Counted from the stretch's first letter, positions 1 through 9,030 are shown. The stretch: DNA of 49,912 nucleotides from Vibrio sp. J1-1 (GCF_021728395.1 NZ_JAKKCM010000018.1:1-49912), one strand, 5' to 3'. Numbers and translations are program-made. The notes: generated by a model from the letters alone, not told the origin.

Positions 1-68
1 CGCTCGACTTGCATGTGTTAGGCCTGCCGCCAGCGTTCAATCTGAGCCATGATCAAACTCTTCAATTT
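1..68 (-). rRNA. rrs: 16S ribosomal RNA, 5' end (partial)
   Basis: Read on the minus strand, the first 68 bases are the universal start of bacterial 16S rRNA: AAATTGAAGAGTTTGATC, then the classic 27F primer region and the conserved block ending in ACATGCAAGTCGAGCG. The gene runs off the left edge. The mature 5' end is placed at 68 by comparison with the E. coli 16S start. An rRNA leader with boxA and two promoters lies upstream, so this is the head of an rRNA operon transcribed leftward. Confidence 0.97.
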
Positions 69-296
69 AAGATTTTGTTCGGCTCAATGAATACTGACTT
101 CAAAACTGCTCTTACTCGAAAGTAAGAAGTAATTTTAAAGCTATTATCGTTCCAACAGAACGATAATGAATTGACTGTGCCAAGACTAAGTAAACTTAAT
201 CTCGATTGGTCACTCAGTTCATTGAAACCTAATTTGATACCGAGGTATCTAATTGGATTATCATCAACGAGTGCCCACACAGATTGATAGGTTCTT

Positions 297-309
297 ATTT
301 TTAAAGAGC
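297..309 (-). promoter_or_regulatory. rRNA leader boxA antitermination site
   Basis: The minus strand reads GCTCTTTAAAAAT, a close match to the boxA consensus TGCTCTTTAAAAA bound by NusB/NusE in rRNA leaders. It lies about 230 bases before the 16S 5' end and about 40 bases after the P2 promoter, the usual position. Confidence 0.75.
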
Positions 310-350
310 TACTCTTCTTTGCGATTTACATCACTTCGGAAGAGGCGGCC

Positions 351-378
351 ATTCTAGCGAGATAATTTTCTGTGTCAA
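351..378 (-). promoter_or_regulatory. rrn P2 promoter
   Basis: On the minus strand a perfect -35 TTGACA (373-378) is followed after 16 bases by -10 TAGAAT (351-356) and a GC-rich discriminator GGCCGCC. This is the proximal of the two tandem rRNA promoters. The 16-base spacer and GC-rich start region are typical of stringently controlled rRNA promoters. Confidence 0.82.
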
Positions 379-499
379 ACACTTTTTGCTTTTTATTTTA
401 CTTTTTAAAAGTAAAGGCAATTAACTATTTCGCTTTTCTTTTTGACCTTGTCGACTTTGCTTGAACCCTTATGAGTGCTTGCCCTGTCGACGAGGTGGC

Positions 500-527
500 A
501 TTATAGAGATCGCGCTCACGTTGGCAA
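500..527 (-). promoter_or_regulatory. rrn P1 promoter
   Basis: On the minus strand -35 TTGCCA (522-527), a 16-base spacer and a perfect -10 TATAAT (500-505) are followed by the discriminator GCCACCTC. That discriminator resembles E. coli rrnB P1, which has GCGCCACC after TATAAT. An AT-rich palindrome lies immediately upstream. This is the distal, growth-rate controlled rRNA promoter. Confidence 0.85.
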
Positions 528-528
528 G

Positions 529-558
529 CGTTATTTTGCAAAATTTGCAAAAATAACG
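529..558. promoter_or_regulatory. AT-rich near-palindrome upstream of rrn P1 (UP element or Fis-like site)
   Basis: The arms CGTTATTTTGCAAA (529-542) and TTTGCAAAAATAACG (544-558) are complementary apart from one extra A in the right arm. The element ends about two bases from the P1 -35 hexamer, where UP elements contact the RNA polymerase alpha subunit. Fis also binds AT-rich dyads at this place in E. coli rrn operons. Which protein binds here is inference. Confidence 0.5.
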
Positions 559-680
559 GTTAAACGATGACTTTTCACTCAAAGTCTTATTTATCCAACT
601 TTACCCCTAACAACCAAACAGGTTATCCAAAGAGTTATCCTTAAATGCCTGTTTTTGACTCCTGCTTTTTACTTCTATAA
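559..680. other. Non-coding spacer between the rrn promoter and cysH
   Basis: No gene is seen here. The stretch holds three TTATCC motifs (near 588-595, 623-630 and 634-641) that resemble weak DnaA boxes. The rest is AT-rich sequence between the divergently placed rRNA promoter and the end of the cys operon. Confidence 0.4.
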
Positions 681-714
681 ATAAAGAGAGCTGCTAAACA
701 GCAGCTCTCTTTAT
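681..714 (-). terminator. Rho-independent terminator of cysJIH
   Basis: A perfect 15-base stem (681-695 with 700-714) closes a four-base loop about 25 bases after the cysH stop. It reads AAAGAGAGCTGCT on the minus strand and is followed by TTTATTTATAG. It can end transcription leaving cysH and insulate it from the rRNA promoter region. Confidence 0.8.
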
Positions 715-739
715 ATAAGGAAACCAATTCCTAACTCTA

Positions 740-1519
740 TTATATACCCGACCCATCTTGTTCAGAGCCATCATCTTCATGAAGACCACATTCACGCTTC
801 AAACCAAAGAATCGAGTTTCCTCCTCTGACATTCCCGGTACCCATTTCTGCGTTGTATGCGTATCACCTACAGAGAGGTAGCCTTCATCCCAAAGAGGAT
901 GGTATTTCAGTCCGTGTTGCTCTAAGTAATAATGGACATCTTTATTTGTCCAATCGATTACAGGCAAAAACTTAAATACGCCATTTTGAATTGATAGTAT
1001 TGGTAAACCCGCTCGAGATTTACTTTGTTCTCTACGTAGGCCAGAAAACCAAGTTCCAACATTCAGCTCTTTCAATGCACGACGCATTGGTTCAACTTTA
1101 TTAAGTTTGTTGTACTTCTCGATCCCTTCAACACCCTGTTCCCACAGTTTGCCATAACGAGCTTCTTGCCATTGAGCACTTTCTACTGCTCGGTAAACTT
1201 TCAGGTTGAGATTAAGTTGTTCTGTTAACTCATCAATGAAGCGATAGGTTTCTGCAAACAAATACCCGGTATCCGTCAGGATTATTGGGGTATCAGGTTT
1301 TTCTTGAGTCACAAGATGGAGCATAACTGCAGCTTGGATACCAAAACTAGATGAGACAGCAAACTCTCCATCTAGATTTTCCAAAGCCCATTTAACTCGC
1401 TCTTGTGCCGAAAGCTGTTCGAGTTCGACATTGATTTGAGCAAGACGGAGGATTTGATCCGTCTTCGTTAATGTCAGCAACTCTGCCAGCTCCGGTTTGG
1501 AAGCTACAGAATCAAGCAT
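740..1519 (-). CDS. cysH: Phosphoadenosine phosphosulfate (PAPS) reductase
   Basis: CysH reduces PAPS to sulfite using thioredoxin, in the cytoplasmic sulfate assimilation pathway. The 259-residue product has the adenylyl-binding loop SSSFGIQ (about residues 55-61), the TGYLFAETY segment, and the C-terminal RECGLH motif with the catalytic cysteine. The ATG at 1519 gives the protein its usual length, and a GAGGGA ribosome site lies a few bases upstream. An upstream extension is possible but has no family support. The start overlaps the last eight bases of cysI, which suggests translational coupling. It is the last gene of cysJIH. Confidence 0.95.
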   Translation of the reverse strand: MLDSVASKPELAELLTLTKTDQILRLAQINVELEQLSAQERVKWALENLDGEFAVSSSFGIQAAVMLHLVTQEKPDTPIILTDTGYLFAETYRFIDELTEQLNLNLKVYRAVESAQWQEARYGKLWEQGVEGIEKYNKLNKVEPMRRALKELNVGTWFSGLRREQSKSRAGLPILSIQNGVFKFLPVIDWTNKDVHYYLEQHGLKYHPLWDEGYLSVGDTHTTQKWVPGMSEEETRFFGLKRECGLHEDDGSEQDGSGI

Positions 1520-3248
1520 GCAAGTCCCTCTTAGATACTTTGACTTCTTGAATGATGCCAGCACGGATTGCAAAATCACCAAATCCTTCGCCAGTCTCAC
1601 GCTCTGTGGCCCAACGACCTACGAGCTGATCAATCTCTTCTAGTATCTGTTTGTCAGTGATGTTTTCTTTATACATCTTCGGAATACGTGTGCCCGCTCG
1701 GTTACCACCTAGGTGAAGGTTGTAACGACCCGGCGCTTTACCGACTAAACCAATTTCAGCCAGCATTGCGCGGCCACAACCGTTAGGACAACCCGTAACG
1801 CGCAGGATGATGTTGTCTTCTTCAGGTAAACCGTGTTTTTCCAGGATACCTTCTACATCAGTAACAAACTGAGGTAGGAAACGTTCTGCTTCTGCCATTG
1901 CAAGCGGACAAGTCGGGAATGCCACACACGCCATTGAGTTTTTACGCTGTTCACTGACGCTATCGTCAACTAGGCCATGCTCACGAGCGATCTTCTCGAT
2001 TAACTCTTTTTGATCAGCCGGTACGCCCGCAACAATCAGGTTTTGGTTCGCTGTCATGCGGAAATCACCTTGGTGAATTTTCGCGATTTCAGCGACACCC
2101 GTTTTTAGTGGCTTACCTGGGTAATCCAATAAACGACCATTCTCGATAAATAGCGCTAAGTGGTGCTTACCATCAATGCCTTCGACCCAACCAACGCGAT
2201 CGCCGCGTTCAGTAAACTCGTATGGGCGGCTTTCTTCGAACTGAATGCCCGCACGTTTTTCTACTTCCGCTTTAAAGACATCAATACCAACACGATCTAG
2301 TGTGTACTTAGTTTTGGCGTTCTTACGGTTTGAACGGTTACCCCAGTCACGCTGAGTTGTTACGACTGCAGCTGCAACATCGAGAGTCTTTTCTAATGGA
2401 ACAAAACCAAAGTCGTCTGCACGGCGAGCGTAGGTTGATGTATCGCCATGCGTCATCGCCAGGCCACCACCAACAAGCACGTTGAAACCAACCAGTTTGC
2501 CGTTATCTGCAATCGCAACAAAGTTCAGGTCGTTCGCGTGTACATCCACATCATTTTGCGGTGGGATCACAACGGTCGTTTTGAACTTACGTGGTAAGTA
2601 TGTTTTACCCAGAATCGGCTCGTCTTCTTCTGTAGATTCGACTTTCTCACCGTCCAGCCAAATTTCAGCATAAGCGCGCGTTTTTGGTAGAAGATGCTCA
2701 CTGATCTTCTTCGCCCACTCGTACGCTTCTTGATGCAGCTCAGACTCTACCGGGTTGGTGGTACACAGTACGTTACGGTTAACATCACCTGCCGTTGCAA
2801 TTGAATCAATACCAATACTGTTCAACGTTTGGTGCATCAACTTGATGTTTGGTTTAAGCACACCGTGGAACTGGAACGTTTGACGCGTAGTCAGACGAAT
2901 GCTTCCATATAGCGAGTGCTCTGTTGCAAACTTATCAATCGCTAACCACTGCGTTGGGGTAATGATACCGCCAGGCATACGAGCACGAAGCATCACGTTA
3001 TGCAGAGGCTCAAGCTTTTGCTTAGTACGCTCGTTACGGATATCGCGGTCGTCTTGCTGATACATACCGTGGAAACGAATTAACTGGAAGTTATCTGCGG
3101 TAAAGCCGCCAGTAATACGATCCTGTAGGTCTTGCTCAATGGTGCCACGTAATAAGTTACTTTCTCTTTTCAGGCGCTCGTTATCAGATAGTGGTCCTAG
3201 CTCTTCGCCTAATACAACCTGCTTATTATTCTCAGTCGAAAAAGTCAT
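1512..3248 (-). CDS. cysI: Sulfite reductase [NADPH] hemoprotein beta-subunit
   Basis: CysI carries the siroheme and [4Fe-4S] cluster that reduce sulfite to sulfide with six electrons supplied by CysJ. The 578-residue protein has the two conserved cluster motifs near the C-terminal third: CVAFPTC (C-x5-C) and CPNGC (C-x3-C). The siroheme-binding sulfite reductase repeats fill the remainder, including [13 protein letters not shown] near residue 117. The length matches the family (about 570). It overlaps cysJ by one base (TAATG) and cysH by eight, so the three genes form a tight operon. Confidence 0.97.
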   Translation of the reverse strand: MTFSTENNKQVVLGEELGPLSDNERLKRESNLLRGTIEQDLQDRITGGFTADNFQLIRFHGMYQQDDRDIRNERTKQKLEPLHNVMLRARMPGGIITPTQWLAIDKFATEHSLYGSIRLTTRQTFQFHGVLKPNIKLMHQTLNSIGIDSIATAGDVNRNVLCTTNPVESELHQEAYEWAKKISEHLLPKTRAYAEIWLDGEKVESTEEDEPILGKTYLPRKFKTTVVIPPQNDVDVHANDLNFVAIADNGKLVGFNVLVGGGLAMTHGDTSTYARRADDFGFVPLEKTLDVAAAVVTTQRDWGNRSNRKNAKTKYTLDRVGIDVFKAEVEKRAGIQFEESRPYEFTERGDRVGWVEGIDGKHHLALFIENGRLLDYPGKPLKTGVAEIAKIHQGDFRMTANQNLIVAGVPADQKELIEKIAREHGLVDDSVSEQRKNSMACVAFPTCPLAMAEAERFLPQFVTDVEGILEKHGLPEEDNIILRVTGCPNGCGRAMLAEIGLVGKAPGRYNLHLGGNRAGTRIPKMYKENITDKQILEEIDQLVGRWATERETGEGFGDFAIRAGIIQEVKVSKRDLHA

Positions 3249-5119
3249 TAGTACACATCCCTCTGATAACGTTTCGCTTTACGTAAGTCATTAATAAATT
3301 GTTCTGCTTCATCGCGAGCCAGTTTACCTTCTTGCTCAGCAACAATGACAAGTGCGTCATGAACATCTTTTGCCATGCGAGTGGCATCGCCACATACATA
3401 GATGTAAGCGCCTTCTTGAATCCACTGCCAAACTTGCTCAGCGTTTTCTAGAATACGATGTTGTACATAAACCTTTTCTACTTGGTCACGGCTAAACGCC
3501 ACATCTAGGCGACTTAGTGCACCTGACTTAAGGTATTTTTGCCATTCAACTTGGTACAAAAAATCTTGTGTGAATGTGCGGTCACCGAAGAACAACCAGT
3601 TTTTGCCCTCTGCATCACGGTTTTCGCGCTCTTGAATAAAGCTACGGAATGGAGCAATACCAGTACCCGGGCCTACCATGATGATTGGCGTATTGTCGTC
3701 TTCTGGCAGTTTGAAGTTGTTGTTGTGTTCAATAAACACTTTTACTTCACCGCCTTCTTCCAAGCGCTGAGCTAAGAAGCTAGAAGCACCACCGTAACGC
3801 TTTTCCTCGTTGTGGTCATATTCAACCAAACCAACCGTCAAGTGTACTTCTTCATCTACTTCAGCCTGGCTTGAAGCAATAGAGTAAAGACGAGGAGTTA
3901 GACGACGTAGTAAACCAACCAGTTCATCAGCGGTTAGCTTAGTCTTCTTCTCTCCCAGCACATCAACGATTTGCGTGTTTGCAGAGTACTCACGTAGCTT
4001 GTCTTTATCTTCAACCAGCTTTTGCAGCTTCTTGCTACCAGATAGCTCGGCAAACTTGGTGACAAGTTGAGGGTTAGACGTCGTGATTTCGAACTTGCTT
4101 ACTAAAGCGCTGTGAATCGACAGGCTCTCGCCATCGACTTCTACGGTTTCAACGCCTGACAGACCGACTTTACCAAGAATTGCATTTGCAAGTTCTGGGC
4201 TGTTTTCATACCACACACCTAACGCATCACCGGGTTGGTAAGTAAGACCAGAATCTTCCAGATCGATTTCGATATGGCGAACGTCTTTACCTGAGTCACG
4301 GCCAGTGATCTTTTGGCTGGTCAACAACGTTGCTGTGTATGGGTTCTGCTTGTTGTATTGAGAATGCGTTGCCGCAGCTTGTCCAACAGGAAGTTGCACA
4401 ACTTCTGCTTCGTTACCAAATGAAAGTGTTTCTTTCACTTTATCCAGCGCACTCTTACGCCATTCAGCAGCAGACGCTTCATAGTCAACATCACAGTCGA
4501 TACGGTCGATGAAAGACTTAGCACCTAGTTTTGATAGATAGGTATCGAAGTCTTTACCTGTTTGACAAAAGAACTCATAGCTAGAGTCACCAAGCGCAAT
4601 TACACCGTACTGAAGGTTAGGCAGTTTAGGCGCTTTCTTGGATTGCAAAAACTCATGCAGTTCAATCGCGTTATCTGGCGCTTCGCCTTCACCATTGGTA
4701 GACGCGACGAAGATAACGTGTGTTTCTTTGGCTAAGTTTTTACCTTTGTAATCGCTGGCATCAAACAGTTCAACGGCAATACCTTCTGCTTTTGCTTCTT
4801 GCTCTAATGCTTCAGCAACACCTTTGGCGTTACCGGTTTGAGAAGCAAAAATAATACTCAGTTTACCTGCTGGTTTTGCTGAGACAGCGGCGGCAGCTTG
4901 CGTAATTGGTGTAGCAGCTGCACTTGGTTGATTTTGAGCCAAACCCCAGAAGTATCCACTGACCCAAGCAAGTTGCTGTGAAGACAACCCAGAGACAGTG
5001 TGTTGGAGTGAATTAAATTGTTGGTCATTCAGCGGGCTTGCGATTGGAGGTACTCCCCCTTGCCCGTTATTATCATCAGACACATTATTATTGTGTGAAT
5101 ACTCATTCTTTTGAAAAGA
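3248..5119 (-). CDS. cysJ: Sulfite reductase [NADPH] flavoprotein alpha-subunit
   Basis: CysJ passes electrons from NADPH through FAD and FMN to CysI. The order of domains is an N-terminal flavodoxin domain ([15 protein letters not shown], about residue 98), an FAD domain ([10 protein letters not shown]), an NADPH domain ([12 protein letters not shown] and [12 protein letters not shown]), and the typical C-terminus YQRDVY. I take the ATG at 5119 (MSFQKNEY, 623 residues). An ATG 24 bases upstream at 5143 is in frame and cannot be excluded. It is the first gene of cysJIH. No clear CysB site could be defined by eye. Confidence 0.95.
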   Translation of the reverse strand, partial: SFQKNEYSHNNNVSDDNNGQGGVPPIASPLNDQQFNSLQHTVSGLSSQQLAWVSGYFWGLAQNQPSAAATPITQAAAAVSAKPAGKLSIIFASQTGNAKGVAEALEQEAKAEGIAVELFDASDYKGKNLAKETHVIFVASTNGEGEAPDNAIELHEFLQSKKAPKLPNLQYGVIALGDSSYEFFCQTGKDFDTYLSKLGAKSFIDRIDCDVDYEASAAEWRKSALDKVKETLSFGNEAEVVQLPVGQAAATHSQYNKQNPYTATLLTSQKITGRDSGKDVRHIEIDLEDSGLTYQPGDALGVWYENSPELANAILGKVGLSGVETVEVDGESLSIHSALVSKFEITTSNPQLVTKFAELSGSKKLQKLVEDKDKLREYSANTQIVDVLGEKKTKLTADELVGLLRRLTPRLYSIASSQAEVDEEVHLTVGLVEYDHNEEKRYGGASSFLAQRLEEGGEVKVFIEHNNNFKLPEDDNTPIIMVGPGTGIAPFRSFIQERENRDAEGKNWLFFGDRTFTQDFLYQVEWQKYLKSGALSRLDVAFSRDQVEKVYVQHRILENAEQVWQWIQEGAYIYVCGDATRMAKDVHDALVIVAEQEGKLARDEAEQFINDLRKAKRYQRDVY

Positions 5120-5239
5120 CATTATCACGACATCCCTATTCATTGCGTGACGATAGAGTACCCACTCTCCTTAATAACAAGAAAGAATAGAAGTGAATGT
5201 TTTATAACTTTTTGGAAGTAAGAACGGCTTGGTTTTTGC

Positions 5240-5470
5240 TCATCGGTCTTCAATACGGACTTGTTGAAACCCTACCGCCATCGCTGATTTTGATGCAGCA
5301 TCCAAATCTTCATAAAGACATTCTTCACCATGATTGTCTGTCAGAAACACGAACCCACCTCGTGCATGCCTGAACTCTACGACCCAACCACCCTCTTGGA
5401 TCGACGGTTCAATAATGGCTTCCACAAGCTGGTTTTCACGAAATAGATGTCTTAGTTCATTTATTGTCAT
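5240..5470 (-). CDS. Small hypothetical protein (76 residues)
   Basis: I do not recognise this protein. It is acidic, 76 residues, with no signal peptide or membrane segment. It reads as a compact alpha/beta fold: a helical start (TINELRHLFRENQLVEAII), a strand-rich middle (GGWVVEFRHARGGFVFLTD), then an acidic helix (ECLYEDLDAASKSAMAVGF) and a final strand. The pattern of charged and hydrophobic residues and the position between cysJ and a membrane protein gene suggest a real gene. The ATG at 5470 lacks a strong ribosome site (AGGGATAGCG is the nearest purine run). Its function is unknown. Confidence 0.7.
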   Translation of the reverse strand: MTINELRHLFRENQLVEAIIEPSIQEGGWVVEFRHARGGFVFLTDNHGEECLYEDLDAASKSAMAVGFQQVRIEDR

Positions 5471-5572
5471 CGCTATCCCTGCTCCAACTTTTCACATTGA
5501 TCCTAGATAAGCATGGTCTAACTGGAGAAAATAGGCAGAAAAATTCGATTACATATAACGAAGAGGTATAAA

Positions 5573-5599
5573 AAAACGCCACTTATAAAGCGACGTTTT
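5573..5599 (-). terminator. Terminator after the outer-membrane protein gene
   Basis: On the minus strand AAAACGTCGCT pairs with AGTGGCGTTTT (two G:T pairs) around a short AT loop, followed by a run of T. It lies about 30 bases after the stop of the beta-barrel gene at 5631. Confidence 0.65.
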
Positions 5600-5630
5600 A
5601 AAGCATTTAAAGTAATTGCTGTTAATCGAC

Positions 5631-6290
5631 TTAGAAGGTGTATTCAGCACTCAAGAAAAAACCATCAGCGAAAATAAACTCTTTACCTAAGCTGGAAAGA
5701 AACTGTTCCGACTCTAAGTCTATTACTCGATAGCCACCACGAAATGCCAGTTGGTTTTCTTGTAAAGGCAATTTGTATTGAATGCCTGCCATTAGGTCAG
5801 TGCTTTTAATTCCTTTACTGTCACCAAAGTTCATTTCTCCAATCACATCAAAATGGGTATTTGGAACGGTTATTTCCGCGTAGCCATACCAAGCCCAAAT
5901 GAGGTCATCAAAATCTTCAGTACGAGGAGAGGTGCGTGCATCAATGTACTTAGTATTACTTAAATTACTGAAAGTAACGCCAGCATCAAAGTGTAATAAA
6001 TCATGCTCTAACACTTGGTAATAAAGCGTCACATCTACTTTATCAAAGCCCATGTAATCAGCATCAATACTGGTATATCGCAGGCGTGCGTTTGGAACGT
6101 ATTTTACGTCGTGTTCGATTGCGGCATAGAGCGCGCCAGTCGTACTACTATCTCTTCTGACTTCGTTAACTTTTGTATCTGCCGCCCAGACATCCATGCC
6201 AACTTTAGTCGAAACAGAAGACTCAGCGAAAACAGGAAAAGTGGCTGCCAACGATAATGCCGTTAAAGCGATGGTCGCTTTATTTGTCAT
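5631..6290 (-). CDS. Outer-membrane beta-barrel protein, probably TIGR04219 family
   Basis: A 219-residue exported protein. The signal peptide MTNKATIALTALSLAATF ends near PVFA-ES. The mature part alternates short polar and hydrophobic strands (TKVGMDVWAADTK, ALYAAIEHDVKY, ARLRYTSIDAD, VTLYYQVLEHD) and ends in an aromatic residue (FLSAEYTF), the signature of BAM-inserted outer-membrane barrels. The tone of the strands fits the TIGR04219 family seen in Vibrio and Shewanella; this family call is from memory. The start at 6290 is chosen for the signal peptide and an upstream CGGAG site; an in-frame upstream extension is unlikely. Ligand and role are unknown. Confidence 0.75.
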   Translation of the reverse strand: MTNKATIALTALSLAATFPVFAESSVSTKVGMDVWAADTKVNEVRRDSSTTGALYAAIEHDVKYVPNARLRYTSIDADYMGFDKVDVTLYYQVLEHDLLHFDAGVTFSNLSNTKYIDARTSPRTEDFDDLIWAWYGYAEITVPNTHFDVIGEMNFGDSKGIKSTDLMAGIQYKLPLQENQLAFRGGYRVIDLESEQFLSSLGKEFIFADGFFLSAEYTF

Positions 6291-6390
6291 GTAGTTTGTA
6301 CTCCGAGATAGCTGATATTCAACAATAAGAACATGAGAGAAAATATACCATAATCCCATGCTCCTCTATCAACTAAATCGCCATAGCCTT

Positions 6391-6606
6391 CTATTTACAA
6401 CGAGGTTGAGCCACAACGTTTTTAAAAAACCAAATACCGAGTGCGATGACAATTAGCCAAGGTAATAGTTTTAGTACGGCACCAATCATACCCAGTAAGA
6501 ACATCACAACCAGAGCAATACCCGTTGCCGCGAACACCGTCACCATCGTGATACCTGTGACTAACAAGGTCGCCGCAAAAACTAAAATAAAGATCAGCTC
6601 CAACAT
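6391..6606 (-). CDS. pspG: Phage shock protein G
   Basis: A 71-residue inner-membrane protein starting MLELIFILVFAATLLVTG, with two or three membrane segments and the KLLPWLIVIALGIWF stretch. It aligns by eye with E. coli PspG (MLELIF..., ...IKLLPWL...), an effector of the envelope stress response. Its place directly downstream of dusA is also the E. coli order. The start at 6606 has GGAG eight bases upstream; an ATG six codons earlier lacks this spacing. A -24/-12 promoter precedes it, as expected for a PspF-sigma54 target. The rest of the psp genes are not in the window. Confidence 0.85.
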   Translation of the reverse strand: MLELIFILVFAATLLVTGITMVTVFAATGIALVVMFLLGMIGAVLKLLPWLIVIALGIWFFKNVVAQPRCK

Positions 6607-6637
6607 AATTAATTCTCCATACATTTTTCAAGTAATA

Positions 6638-6655
6638 GAGCAGTTAACATGCCAA
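6638..6655 (-). promoter_or_regulatory. Sigma54 (-24/-12) promoter of pspG
   Basis: The minus strand reads TTGGCATGTTAACTGCTC. The GG at -24 and GC at -12 are exactly 12 bases apart, and the match to TGGCAC-N5-TTGC is good. It sits about 40 bases before the pspG ATG and after the dusA terminator, so it would serve pspG alone. E. coli pspG is likewise sigma54-dependent and activated by PspF. Confidence 0.75.
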
Positions 6656-6698
6656 CTTCCTGAAGACAACCTAATACACTGATACATAAAGAAAAACA

Positions 6699-6727
6699 AA
6701 GCCAGAGGCATTTCTACGCTCTGGCTT
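6699..6727 (-). terminator. Rho-independent terminator of dusA
   Basis: A perfect nine-base stem AAGCCAGAG/CTCTGGCTT with an 11-base loop is followed on the minus strand by TGTTTTTC. It lies about 45 bases after the dusA stop and separates dusA from the pspG promoter. Confidence 0.8.
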
Positions 6728-6770
6728 GCTCATTCTTCAATTGGTGATTTTAACCAACCACTGGTGAATT

Positions 6771-7751
6771 TTACACATTCAGCTCTTTTGGGATCTTCGC
6801 AAGCGCATCTTGCAGAACTTCTAACCCTGAGCCAGGTTTATGCGCATTTTCACTGATGTGACGACGCCACTGACGAGCACCCGGCATACTCTGGAATAAG
6901 CCCAACATATGGCGAGTGATATGACCAAGGTACGCACCTTTTGCGAGTTGCGCCTCAATATACGGGTACATCTCTTCCACAATTTCACTACGCTTTTTCA
7001 CTGGCGCACTTGAACCAAATAGCTCTTGATCTACCGAGGCGAGTATATACGGACTTTGATAAGCTTCACGGCCAATCATCACGCCATCAAGATGTTGTAG
7101 ATGTGCTTTCGCTTCTTCTAACGATTTTACGCCACCATTGATAGCGATAGTTAGATGAGAGAAGTCTTTCTTCAATTGGTATGCTCGTGGGTAATCCAGC
7201 GGTGGGATCTCGCGGTTTTCTTTCGGACTAAGACCACTTAACCAAGCTTTACGCGCGTGAATGGTAAACTGCTCACACCCACCCTTCTCAGCCACGAGAG
7301 AAACAAAATCAGTCAGAAATTCGTACGAGTCTTGATCATCAATACCGATACGCGTTTTCACCGTTACAGGTACATCAACCACCTCTTTCATCGCAGCCAC
7401 ACAGTCTGCAACCAACTGAGGCTCCGCCATCAAACAAGCACCAAAGCGGCCGTTTTGCACACGATCAGATGGACAACCCACATTCAGATTGATCTCATCA
7501 TAACCACGCTCTTGAGCAAGTTTGGCACACTTAGCCAGATCTTCTGGGTTAGATCCACCCAATTGAAGGGCTAACGGATGCTCCTCTTCGTTGTAAGCAA
7601 GAAAGTCTCCTTTTCCATGAATGATCGCGCCTGTGGTCACCATTTCAGTGTACAACAGGGTTTCTTTGGTCATTAAGCGATGGAAGTAGCGACAATGACG
7701 ATCGGTCCAATCTAACATTGGTGCTACGGAGAGCCTGCAAGAATGAGTCAT
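6771..7751 (-). CDS. dusA: tRNA-dihydrouridine(20/20a) synthase
   Basis: DusA is an FMN enzyme that reduces uridines 20 and 20a in the D-loop of tRNA with NADPH. The 326-residue product starts [20 protein letters not shown], typical of DusA rather than DusB or DusC. It holds the catalytic-cysteine segment NGRFGACLM after [10 protein letters not shown], and the phosphate-binding [11 protein letters not shown] and [10 protein letters not shown] motifs. Length matches the family. It is followed by its own terminator and then by pspG. Confidence 0.95.
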   Translation of the reverse strand: MTHSCRLSVAPMLDWTDRHCRYFHRLMTKETLLYTEMVTTGAIIHGKGDFLAYNEEEHPLALQLGGSNPEDLAKCAKLAQERGYDEINLNVGCPSDRVQNGRFGACLMAEPQLVADCVAAMKEVVDVPVTVKTRIGIDDQDSYEFLTDFVSLVAEKGGCEQFTIHARKAWLSGLSPKENREIPPLDYPRAYQLKKDFSHLTIAINGGVKSLEEAKAHLQHLDGVMIGREAYQSPYILASVDQELFGSSAPVKKRSEIVEEMYPYIEAQLAKGAYLGHITRHMLGLFQSMPGARQWRRHISENAHKPGSGLEVLQDALAKIPKELNV

Positions 7752-8094
7752 GATTTCAACACCCGTTTTTATGTTACCAAGGTCGAGCGCAGCAGTACGC
7801 CCAAAAAATAAGTCGGGTATTGTATACCCAAGTCACCTCAAGGTGCTAGTTTCCGCGAGAATATCTTGGGTATAAAGCCACTGTGCACCTGATGTGAGTA
7901 TTGCCCACCTGTCAAAGAAAAAATCGAGGAAAACAATTTCTACACCATCGTGCCATTCTGTTGTGACCACTTCGTCACGGTGCGAAGAGCGATTTGCTTT
8001 AATTCATGATTTTCGCAGTGATAGTAGGTAAAATGAAACATCTCTGTACGAACTTTGTATAGAAACAATTTATAATAGAGCACTTCCAATAGTT
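7752..8094. other. Intergenic region between dusA and zur
   Basis: This 343-base gap separates divergent genes. It contains an inverted-repeat element (7823-7874) and, just before zur, a TATAAT at 8071-8076 that would place the transcript start about 12 bases from the zur ATG. No open reading frame with a convincing ribosome site was seen. Confidence 0.5.
7823..7874. repeat. Intergenic inverted-repeat element
   Basis: Perfect 10-base ends TATACCCAAG (7823-7832) and CTTGGGTATA (7865-7874) enclose 32 bases that contain a second imperfect palindrome CACCTCAAGGTG. The RNA would fold into a stem on either strand. There is no T-tract, so it is unlikely to be a simple terminator. The layout resembles short dispersed intergenic repeats of vibrios; the copy number in this genome cannot be judged here. 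Confidence 0.6.
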
Positions 8095-8553
8095 ATGGTG
8101 AAAGGTTTGAGCCCAACAATCATTGAACAAGTTGAAAATATCTGCGCCGAGCGCGGAGTAAGATTGACTCCCCAGCGACGACGTGTGTTTGAACTCATTT
8201 GTTCGAATCGCAGTGCATCAAGTGCGTATGAGCTATTGGAGCAACTAAAAGAGAGTGAACCTCAGGCGAAACCACCTACGGTGTACCGAGCCCTAGAGTT
8301 TCTTCTCGAGCAAGGCTTTATCCATCGAGTGGAATCGACCAATAGTTTTATAACTTGTTGTTCTTTCAATACGCAACAGCACTTTTTTCAATTACTAATT
8401 TGTGATAAATGTGGGGCTGTTGTTGAACTCGAAGACGAGGACTTGATCGCCTTGTTAGCTAAGAATGCTGAAAAACATGGATTCAAACTAACTAATCAGG
8501 TCATTGAAACACACGGTGAATGTCAGGCCTGTGCCTCCGAAACGAAAGAATAA
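8095..8553 (+). CDS. zur: Zinc uptake regulation protein (Fur family)
   Basis: Zur represses zinc uptake genes when zinc is bound. The 152-residue protein has the Fur winged helix with RLTPQRRRVFELI (about 23-35), then AKPPTVYRALEFLLEQGFIH, which is diagnostic of Zur over Fur. The structural-zinc cysteine pairs CDKCG and CQAC follow. An ATG at 8095 gives the family length; the ribosome site is weak and the predicted leader is very short. The next gene begins 15 bases after the stop, so the two are probably co-transcribed. Confidence 0.93.
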   Translation: MVKGLSPTIIEQVENICAERGVRLTPQRRRVFELICSNRSASSAYELLEQLKESEPQAKPPTVYRALEFLLEQGFIHRVESTNSFITCCSFNTQQHFFQLLICDKCGAVVELEDEDLIALLAKNAEKHGFKLTNQVIETHGECQACASETKE

Positions 8554-8568
8554 GTATAGAAGACCGAT

Positions 8569-9030
8569 ATGCGCGCTGAATTTGTAAACCCGTTTTTAGC
8601 TTCCTTAATGAATGTGCTAAAAACTATGGCTTCTCTGGATCTGAAGCCTCAAAAGCCTCGAATCAAAAAAGATGAAATTGCACGAGGTGATGTTTCAGGT
8701 TTGATTGGCATGATTGGTCCGCAAACTCGTGGCTCAATGTCGATTACCTTCGATGAAGCGTTAGCACTGGAAATTATGCAAAACATGCTTGGTGAGCGCC
8801 CTAACGGACTCAATGAAGAAGTGACCGATATGGTGGGTGAGATCACCAACATGGTGACTGGCGGAGCAAAACGAATTCTGGCTGAGAGTGGATTTGATTT
8901 TGATATGGCAACGCCGGTTGTGGTCTCTGGCCGAGGCCATACTATTCGTCACAAGTGTGAAGGTTCGATTATTATCATGCCTTTCTCCTCGCAATGGGGA
9001 AATGCCTTTATCGAGATTTGCTTCGAATAA
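8569..9030 (+). CDS. CheX-like chemotaxis phosphatase domain protein
   Basis: A 153-residue single-domain protein of the CheX/CheC fold. The segment MVGEITNMVTGGAKRIL (about residues 88-104) holds the E-x2-N pair that CheC/CheX-type phosphatases use to remove phosphate from CheY. The N-terminal helix FVNPFLASLMNVLKTMA and the closing beta strands GSIIIMPF and NAFIEICFE fit the family. It follows zur by 15 bases and no chemotaxis gene is near, so its partner response regulator is not evident. Vibrio relatives are annotated chemotaxis protein CheX; the real role is inference. Confidence 0.85.
   Translation: MRAEFVNPFLASLMNVLKTMASLDLKPQKPRIKKDEIARGDVSGLIGMIGPQTRGSMSITFDEALALEIMQNMLGERPNGLNEEVTDMVGEITNMVTGGAKRILAESGFDFDMATPVVVSGRGHTIRHKCEGSIIIMPFSSQWGNAFIEICFE

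Noticed and set aside
62-280. Open frame of 72 codons on the minus strand
   Set aside because: It overlaps the rRNA leader and the 16S 5' end; it is not a protein gene.
588-641. TTATCC motifs as a replication origin
   Set aside because: The motifs are incomplete DnaA boxes and no dnaA, dnaN, gidA or AT-rich unwinding region accompanies them.
6422-6631. Second overlapping frame on the minus strand at pspG
   Set aside because: It shares the region with pspG in another frame, has an unusual composition, and the PspG frame has clear homology, membrane segments and ribosome site.
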